DNA of 9,221 nucleotides from Mollicutes bacterium (lineage in GTDB: Bacteria > Bacillota_I > Bacilli_A > RF39 > UBA660), in the NCBI GenBank assembly GCA_012510695.1, contig JAAZHN010000100.1, positions 1 through 9,221 on the forward strand, in the 5' to 3' direction. Below are positions 5,074-9,221 of this stretch, piece by piece. The first letter of the stretch is position 1. Each line of letters starts with the position of its first letter. The notes beneath the pieces were generated by a model. It was not told where the DNA came from, searched no databases, and saw only the letters and a program-made list of their open reading frames with translations. Both the position numbers and the translations under genes were made by a program.

Positions 5074-5613
5074 ATGGATTATGAATTAGATGCAGAAATG
5101 AAAATGGAAAAAGTTATTGAAAATCTTGAAAACAAGTTTTTAACTGTTCGTGCTGGAAGAGCTAATCCAGGAATGGTAAATGGAATTGAAGTAGAATATT
5201 ATGGTGTTAAAACCCCTATTACTTCTTTAGCGAACATTACCGTACCAGAAGCTAGACAACTATTTGTTAAGCCATTTGATCGAGGTGCACTTAAAGATAT
5301 TGAAAGAGCTATTAATGAAGCCAATATCGGGATTACTCCAACTAATAATGGTGAAATAGTTATTTTAACTGTACCAGAATTAAATGAAGAAAGAAGAAAA
5401 GAATATGTAAAACTTTCTAAGACTTATGCTGAAGAAGCAAAGGTTGGTTTAAGAAATGTTCGTCAAGAGATTAACAATTTAATTAAAAAAGAAGAATATC
5501 CTGAAGATGAAGAAGAAAGATTACTAAAAAGTATTCAAAACACTATCGATAAATTTAATAAAATTGTCGATGAGATGATGAAAGAAAAAGAAACAGAATT
5601 AATTCAAATATAA
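5074..5613 (+). CDS. frr: Ribosome recycling factor
   Basis: RRF works with EF-G to split post-termination ribosomes for reuse. The product is 179 residues (family usually about 185). The start at ATG 5074 follows GGAAGGTGA (5061-5069) and gives MDYELDAEMKMEKVIENLE. The in-frame ATG at 5059 precedes this ribosome binding site. Hallmarks are TVRAGRANPGMV (30-41), the hinge-proximal VEYYGVKTPITSLANITVPEARQ and FVKPFDRGALKDIERAI, then GLRNVRQEINN in the second long helix. The gene starts a plus-strand unit, divergent from the broken zinc-ribbon gene, with a 96-nt AT-rich gap that has only weak -10-like matches. pyrH, its common upstream neighbour, is absent here. A small hairpin follows, then the hydrolase. 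Confidence 0.96.
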   Translation: MDYELDAEMKMEKVIENLENKFLTVRAGRANPGMVNGIEVEYYGVKTPITSLANITVPEARQLFVKPFDRGALKDIERAINEANIGITPTNNGEIVILTVPELNEERRKEYVKLSKTYAEEAKVGLRNVRQEINNLIKKEEYPEDEEERLLKSIQNTIDKFNKIVDEMMKEKETELIQI

Positions 5614-5618
5614 TTAAT

Positions 5619-5640
5619 AAACCCTTAATAGGGTTTTAAT
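5619..5640 (+). terminator. Weak intrinsic terminator after frr
   Basis: AAACCC (5619-5624) pairs with GGGTTT (5631-5636) around a 6-nt loop and is followed by TAATTT. With six pairs and a short broken T-run, partial readthrough into the downstream hydrolase is likely. Confidence 0.6.
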
Positions 5641-5651
5641 TTGAGGTAAAT

Positions 5652-6330
5652 ATGAATAAACCAGTAATATTATTTATCCATGGATTTATGGGTAATCCAG
5701 AGGAATTTAATAGAAGAACTGCTTAATATAAATAATTACCAAACATTTTCATTTTATTTACATGGTCATAAAAACCAAGTTAAGAAGATAACAAGAAAAG
5801 ATTGGTTAAATGATTGCCAAAATAATCTTGATTGTATACTTCCTAATCATCAAGAAGTAATCGTAATTGGTCATAGTTTAGGTGGAGTCTTAGGAATTAA
5901 TTTAGCTCTAAATAATCAACCATATATAAAAAAGATTATTTTAATTGATCCTTCTATTGAATATTTAGTTAATAAAAATGGTGAATTAAAAATACTTGCT
6001 AGTCTTAAACAACTTATTAAAGCAATTAAGCAAATAGATAAAAAACAAAAAGAACCTAAGCCAGCAAAATTACCAATCTCTGCATTTAGGGAATTTAAAG
6101 AGTTGCTTAAAGAAGAAAGAAACTCGATATATGAACTTAATTGTCCCATCTTAATATTACAAGGAGAAGATGATTATATTGTTTCTACGAAAAAAATCAA
6201 AGAAATCTATGAAGAGTTAGATAATGAAAATAAAGAATTGATGATTATTCCCAGAGCCAATCATTGGTGGATTAGAGAAGAGTTAAATAAAGAAACTTCG
6301 GAAAAAATATTAAGTTTTATTAAAAAGTAA
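5652..6330 (+). pseudogene. Alpha/beta hydrolase with an apparent frameshift
   Basis: The ATG at 5652, after GAGGT (5643-5647), opens MNKPVILFIHGFMGNPEEF, the first strand and HG oxyanion motif of a serine hydrolase, but this frame stops at TAA 5724-5726. The +1 frame carries the rest: LIEELLNINNYQTFSFYLHGH, nucleophile motif GHSLGG (Ser codon 5875-5877), acid in LILQGEDDYIV (Asp codons 6169-6174) and histidine in IPRANHWW (His codon 6262-6264). All three catalytic residues survive, so the lesion is single and probably recent. The break lies around 5706-5716, where an expected EEFN-x-LIEEL run appears shortened. An 8-nt deletion between TTAAT repeats would fit. The substrate is unknown; relatives include carboxylesterases and lipases. 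A product starting at ATG 5680 would lack the HG motif and probably fold poorly. Confidence 0.8.
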
Positions 6331-6346
6331 TAGTAAAACTTTTTTT
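6322..6346 (+). terminator. Probable terminator after the hydrolase gene
   Basis: AAAAAGT (6322-6328) pairs with ACTTTTT (6338-6344) around a 9-nt loop, with Ts continuing to 6346. The stem reaches into the TAA stop (6328-6330). It contains only one G-C pair, so it may be leaky. No good promoter was found between it and lemA, so lemA may depend on readthrough. Confidence 0.5.
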
Positions 6347-6382
6347 AATATGTTACATTATAAATATAAAGGAGGAATAAGA

Positions 6383-6943
6383 ATGCCAAAAATTGGAGTA
6401 TGGGGAATTGTAATTGGAGTAATAGTTTTAATTGCTGGTTATGTAGCCGCAACATATAATAAACTAGTTGCTCTTAGAAATAGGGTGAGAGATCAATGGG
6501 CACAGATTGATGTTCAATTAAAAAGAAGATTTGATTTAATCCCTAATTTAGTTGAAACTGTAAAAGGTTATGCTAAACATGAAAAAGAAACATTAGAAGC
6601 GGTTATTCAAGCAAGAAATACTTTCTTAAGCGCTCAAACACCTGAAGAAGAAATTGCATCAAATAACCAGTTAACAGGAGCATTAAATAAGCTATTTGCT
6701 TTAGCAGAAAGTTATCCAGACTTAAAAGCAAATCAATCATTTTTAGATCTACAAGGTCAATTAAGTGAAACTGAAGACAAAATTGCAGCAGCTCGTCAAT
6801 TTTACAATGATACAGTCTTAATGTATAACAATAAAGTTGAAATGTTTCCTTCAAATATTATCGCGGGAATGTTCAAATTCAAAGCAGCAGCATTTTTTGA
6901 AATCGAAGAAGCACAACGCGAAAATGTTCAAGTTAAATTTTAA
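6383..6943 (+). CDS. lemA: LemA family membrane protein
   Basis: The product is 186 residues, typical of LemA. The start at ATG 6383 follows AGGAGGA (6370-6376) by 6 nt. Upstream in-frame codons lack a ribosome binding site. Residues 5-25 form one transmembrane helix (GVWGIVIGVIVLIAGYVAATY). This is followed by the family signature NKLVALRNRVRDQWAQIDVQLKRRFDLIPNLVETVKGYAKHE (about 26-67) and a helical bundle ending with ARQFYNDTVLMYNNKVEMFPSNIIA (near 143-167). LemA proteins are membrane-anchored, mostly alpha-helical and of poorly defined role. They often sit next to DUF2207 or TPM-domain membrane proteins, as here. The pair probably works together, possibly in envelope maintenance, but that is inference. 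Confidence 0.93.
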   Translation: MPKIGVWGIVIGVIVLIAGYVAATYNKLVALRNRVRDQWAQIDVQLKRRFDLIPNLVETVKGYAKHEKETLEAVIQARNTFLSAQTPEEEIASNNQLTGALNKLFALAESYPDLKANQSFLDLQGQLSETEDKIAAARQFYNDTVLMYNNKVEMFPSNIIAGMFKFKAAAFFEIEEAQRENVQVKF

Positions 6944-6965
6944 GCTTACATTTGTAAGCTTTTTT
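6942..6965 (+). terminator. Stop-overlapping hairpin between lemA and the DUF2207 gene
   Basis: AAGCTTAC (6942-6949) pairs with GTAAGCTT (6954-6961), with 8 bp plus a possible A-T closing the tiny loop, followed by four Ts. The left arm shares bases with the lemA stop TAA (6941-6943). The next gene's ribosome binding site begins immediately after, so it probably acts as a partial terminator or mRNA stabiliser within one transcript, lowering expression of the large gene. Confidence 0.7.
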
Positions 6966-6977
6966 AAGGAGGGGAAA

Positions 6978-8846
6978 ATGAAAAAAACAATTTTTTTCTT
7001 ATTGTTATTAATTTGTTTTCCTGTGCTTGGATATGCAGCAGGAACTGAGAAGTATTATATCGAAGCCAATATATTAAGTAATGGTGATATGGCTGTTAAA
7101 GAACTAAAAATATTATCCGGAACATATAATGGTATTGAAACTAAACTTAGTTATAGAAATCCAGTCTTAAAAACATTTAGTAATTCTGATGCTGACTTTG
7201 GTGGTAATCATCTATATAATGGAACTTCTATTACCAATGTGAAGGTCTATGCAGTTGATTATTCAACACCAAGTTTCAATCTTATTAATGACAGTAAAAG
7301 GGTAGAGTTTAGGAAAGAGCGAACAGCTTTTAATGGTGAATATGGGGTATATACAGAAAGTTTTAATGAGTATAGAATCTATCAACCATCATCATATAAA
7401 CAAGGAAGTTTAATTACTTATACAATTAAAGATGTAGTTTTAGTTCATGATGATGTTGCAGAAATTGCTTGGGATTTTATTAGCTCAGACTATAAAGAAA
7501 AAATTAGTGAGTTAATTATCGTAATTAATTTACCAAATAATTCTAAAGAATTAAGAGTGTTTTCTCACGGACCATTAACTGGAAGTAATAAAATAGTTAA
7601 TCGAAAACAAGTTGAGGCAACATATCCTAATGTTGATCCAAATCAAGCAATCGATGTTAGAGTTGTTTTTGATAAAAGTTTAGTGCCTTATGCTGTTAAA
7701 AAAAGTAATGTAATGGGGCTTGAAAGAATATTAAAATTTGAAGAAGAAAGAGCTAATATAGCAAATAAAATGCGAGAAGAAGCAAAAGGTAAAATGAGAA
7801 TTATTAAATTATTATTTTTTGCTGATATAGCTTTTGTTTGTGCGAGTGCTATATATTATTTCTTGAAGCATGATCGTGAAAGAAAATCAACATTTTATGG
7901 TAAATATTACCGTGAATTTATTGAAGATTATAATGTAGAAGTAATCGATTATTTATTTAATAAATCAATTACTCCTAATGCGATGAGTGCCTCGATAATG
8001 AATCTCATTTATAAGAAAAAAATAGCAGTAGAAAAAACTCCAGGGAAAAGAAATAAAGATTTATATGTATTTACAAAGTTAGAAGAAAGTGACGATATAG
8101 CTGAAAATCAATTGATGTATTTCTTATTTAATGAGGTAGGTAACGGACAAAAGTTCACCGATGTAGATTTAAAAGATTATGCAAAAAGTACTAAAACTTA
8201 TTCAAGTTTTACAAACAATTATAATTCTTGGAAAAACTTTGTATCAATGGCTGGAGAAGAACAAAAATTTTGGGACCATAGCCGAATTAATTTAGTATTA
8301 ATTTTCTTTGCATTAGTTATTTTAGGTGGTTTTTATTTTTATTATCAAGCAAACAATATTGGTGATCCAAATTATTTATATATTTTAATTGGAATCAATG
8401 TAGTCTTAATAATTTATTTATTAATTGCTAAAAAAAGAACTGAAAGAGGGAATGAACATTATGTTCGTTGGAAAGCATTTAGAAATTTCTTAAATGATTT
8501 TGGTTCATTTAATGATAAAGATTTACCAGAAATTATTTTATGGGAAAGATACTTAGTTTACGCAACAGTATTTGGATTAGCCCATAAGGTCCAAAGAACG
8601 ATGAATGTCAAGATTAAAGAAATGCAACTAGATCAAAATACAACATTTGGTCGTTACTCAATGCTTGATTATATGATGATTAATAACATTGTTAATTCTT
8701 CAGTAACAAGTGCAGTAAGAGCGGCATCATTAACTGCTTCACAAGTCGCGGCATCAAAAGCATCCAGTTCAGGAGGCTTTGGTGGTGGTTCATCATTTGG
8801 AGGTGGAGGCTTCGGTGGAGGCGGCTCTGGTGGTGGAAGATTTTAA
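6978..8846 (+). CDS. DUF2207 family membrane protein with Gly-rich C-terminus
   Basis: The start at ATG 6978 follows AAGGAGGGG and gives 622 residues. Residues 1-20 are a signal peptide (MKKTIFFLLLLICFPVLGYA). Residues about 21-235 form the extracytoplasmic beta-rich DUF2207 region, including YYIEANILSNGDMAVKE and AEIAWDF. A charged helix (247-272) leads to transmembrane helix 276-296. Residues 297-436 are a cytoplasmic domain, followed by transmembrane helices 437-456 and 467-484. A second cytoplasmic part with WERYLVYATVFGLAHKV (522-538) ends in a Gly/Ser/Phe tail (599-622). This order, with the GGFGGG-type tail, is typical of uncharacterised DUF2207 proteins, which commonly follow lemA. 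No enzyme motif is visible. The tail may be a flexible partner-binding segment. The function is unknown. Confidence 0.9.
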   Translation: MKKTIFFLLLLICFPVLGYAAGTEKYYIEANILSNGDMAVKELKILSGTYNGIETKLSYRNPVLKTFSNSDADFGGNHLYNGTSITNVKVYAVDYSTPSFNLINDSKRVEFRKERTAFNGEYGVYTESFNEYRIYQPSSYKQGSLITYTIKDVVLVHDDVAEIAWDFISSDYKEKISELIIVINLPNNSKELRVFSHGPLTGSNKIVNRKQVEATYPNVDPNQAIDVRVVFDKSLVPYAVKKSNVMGLERILKFEEERANIANKMREEAKGKMRIIKLLFFADIAFVCASAIYYFLKHDRERKSTFYGKYYREFIEDYNVEVIDYLFNKSITPNAMSASIMNLIYKKKIAVEKTPGKRNKDLYVFTKLEESDDIAENQLMYFLFNEVGNGQKFTDVDLKDYAKSTKTYSSFTNNYNSWKNFVSMAGEEQKFWDHSRINLVLIFFALVILGGFYFYYQANNIGDPNYLYILIGINVVLIIYLLIAKKRTERGNEHYVRWKAFRNFLNDFGSFNDKDLPEIILWERYLVYATVFGLAHKVQRTMNVKIKEMQLDQNTTFGRYSMLDYMMINNIVNSSVTSAVRAASLTASQVAASKASSSGGFGGGSSFGGGGFGGGGSGGGRF

Positions 8847-8869
8847 GTAAGAGAAATCTTACTTTTTTT
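8845..8869 (+). terminator. Intrinsic terminator after the DUF2207 gene
   Basis: AAGTAAGA (8845-8852) pairs perfectly with TCTTACTT (8857-8864) across a GAAA loop, followed by five further Ts. The left arm includes the last two bases of the stop codon TAA (8844-8846). It separates the lemA unit from the strong promoter downstream. Confidence 0.88.
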
Positions 8870-8894
8870 ATTGTCAGAAGAAAAAAATTTTAAA

Positions 8895-8922
8895 TTGCAA
8901 TTACCAATTATTATGATATAAT
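8895..8922 (+). promoter_or_regulatory. Promoter of the repeat-bearing zinc-ribbon gene
   Basis: The -35 box TTGCAA (8895-8900) and perfect -10 box TATAAT (8917-8922) are spaced 16 bp, with an extended TGA element (8914-8916). Transcription should begin near 8929, about 39 nt before the start codon. No operator-like inverted repeat is evident in the short leader. Confidence 0.8.
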
Positions 8923-8967
8923 TTATTTAAGATAAGGGGTTATGAATAGTGATTAGGAGAATAATTT

Positions 8968-9221
8968 ATGAATTGTAAAACATGTAATTTTAGTTTGACA
9001 GAAGATCAACTAGTTTGTCCAGTGTGTGGAACTGAAGTAGTTACAGATAAACCGCTTGAGATGGAAGAGCCTCAAACTGAACCAGTAATGGATCAAACAC
9101 CACAAGTAGAGTTAACACCAGCTGAACCAGTGATGGATCAAACACCACAAGTAGAGTTAACACCAGCTGAACCAGTGATGGATCAAACACCACAAGTAGA
9201 GTTAACACCAGCTGAACCAGT
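8968..9221 (+). CDS. Zinc-ribbon protein with tandem 15-residue repeats (partial, runs off the window)
   Basis: ATG 8968 follows AGGAG (8955-8959) by 8 nt and opens a frame that is still open at the window end (84 codons visible). Residues 1-21 are a zinc ribbon, MNCKTCNFSLTEDQLVCPVCG, with Cys3/Cys6 and Cys17/Cys20 as probable zinc ligands. A short acidic linker (22-37) follows. From residue 38 come three exact copies of EPVMDQTPQVELTPA and the start of a fourth. The repeat is proline- and acid-rich and should be extended and unstructured. In Firmicutes, such N-terminal ribbons often precede a membrane segment and a C-terminal domain, neither of which is visible here. The ribbon spacing and residues closely match the broken minus-strand gene ending at 4977. 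The function is unknown. Confidence 0.85.
   Translation, partial: MNCKTCNFSLTEDQLVCPVCGTEVVTDKPLEMEEPQTEPVMDQTPQVELTPAEPVMDQTPQVELTPAEPVMDQTPQVELTPAEP
9079..9221 (+). repeat. 45-nt in-frame tandem repeat, three copies plus 8 nt
   Basis: Copies lie at 9079-9123, 9124-9168 and 9169-9213, with a fourth beginning at 9214. Copies 2 and 3 are identical. Copy 1 differs at one synonymous position (GTA versus GTG for Val). Each unit encodes 15 residues, so copy-number changes keep the frame. Near-identity at the DNA level points to recent duplication. The array continues beyond the window, so the copy number is unknown and may be misassembled. Confidence 0.95.

Noticed and set aside
6837..6977. Extended start of the DUF2207 protein inside lemA
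   Set aside because: It would place over 40 residues ahead of a clear signal peptide. ATG 6978 has AAGGAGGGG directly upstream.
9079..9221. CRISPR-like array
   Set aside because: The 45-nt units are contiguous without spacers and are in frame within a coding sequence.
1..9221. Alternative code with TGA as tryptophan
   Set aside because: Tryptophan uses TGG throughout, and the two broken frames end in TAA, so reassigning TGA would not repair them.

Overview
The window is strongly AT-rich and reads as a chromosomal segment of a low-GC Firmicutes/Bacilli relative, possibly one of the uncultured, small-genome Mollicutes-like gut lineages. This placement is inferred from gene order (infC-rpmI-rplT and rpsB-tsf), GGAGG-type ribosome binding sites, AT-rich codon use and short intergenic gaps. 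Tryptophan is encoded by TGG and no gene needs TGA read through, so the standard bacterial code fits. I see no tRNA, rRNA, CRISPR array, insertion sequence or phage gene.

Layout. (1) 1-1570: a near-perfect promoter, a structured leader of about 140 nt and the operon infC-rpmI-rplT (IF3, L35, L20), closed by an intrinsic terminator. infC appears to start at the non-canonical codon ATA. (2) 1597-4290: a new promoter, a structured leader, then rpsB (S2), tsf (EF-Ts) and a membrane-anchored thioredoxin-fold protein, ending in a hairpin shared with a converging gene. pyrH, often found between tsf and frr in bacteria, is not here. (3) 4289-4977, minus strand: a zinc-ribbon plus transmembrane protein broken by an apparent one-base frameshift. 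(4) 5074-6346: frr (ribosome recycling factor) and an alpha/beta hydrolase whose start and HG motif lie in a different frame from the catalytic triad. (5) 6383-8869: lemA and a large DUF2207-type membrane protein with a glycine-rich tail. (6) 8895-9221: a strong promoter and the beginning of a second zinc-ribbon protein that runs into exact 45-nt tandem repeats at the window edge.

How the genes work together. Regions 1, 2 and 4 are translation genes covering initiation, both subunits, elongation and recycling. The most unusual feature is that two ribosomal proteins from different operons, L20 and S2, both end in a long charged linker followed by the same 37-residue Rho_N/SAP-like module (22 of 37 identical by hand alignment). 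This suggests one nucleic-acid-binding domain has been attached to both ribosomal subunits. A second pattern is that three terminator stems contain the stop codon of the gene they follow. A third is that two neighbouring genes, on opposite strands, each carry a single apparent frameshift, indicating either gene decay or sequence error.
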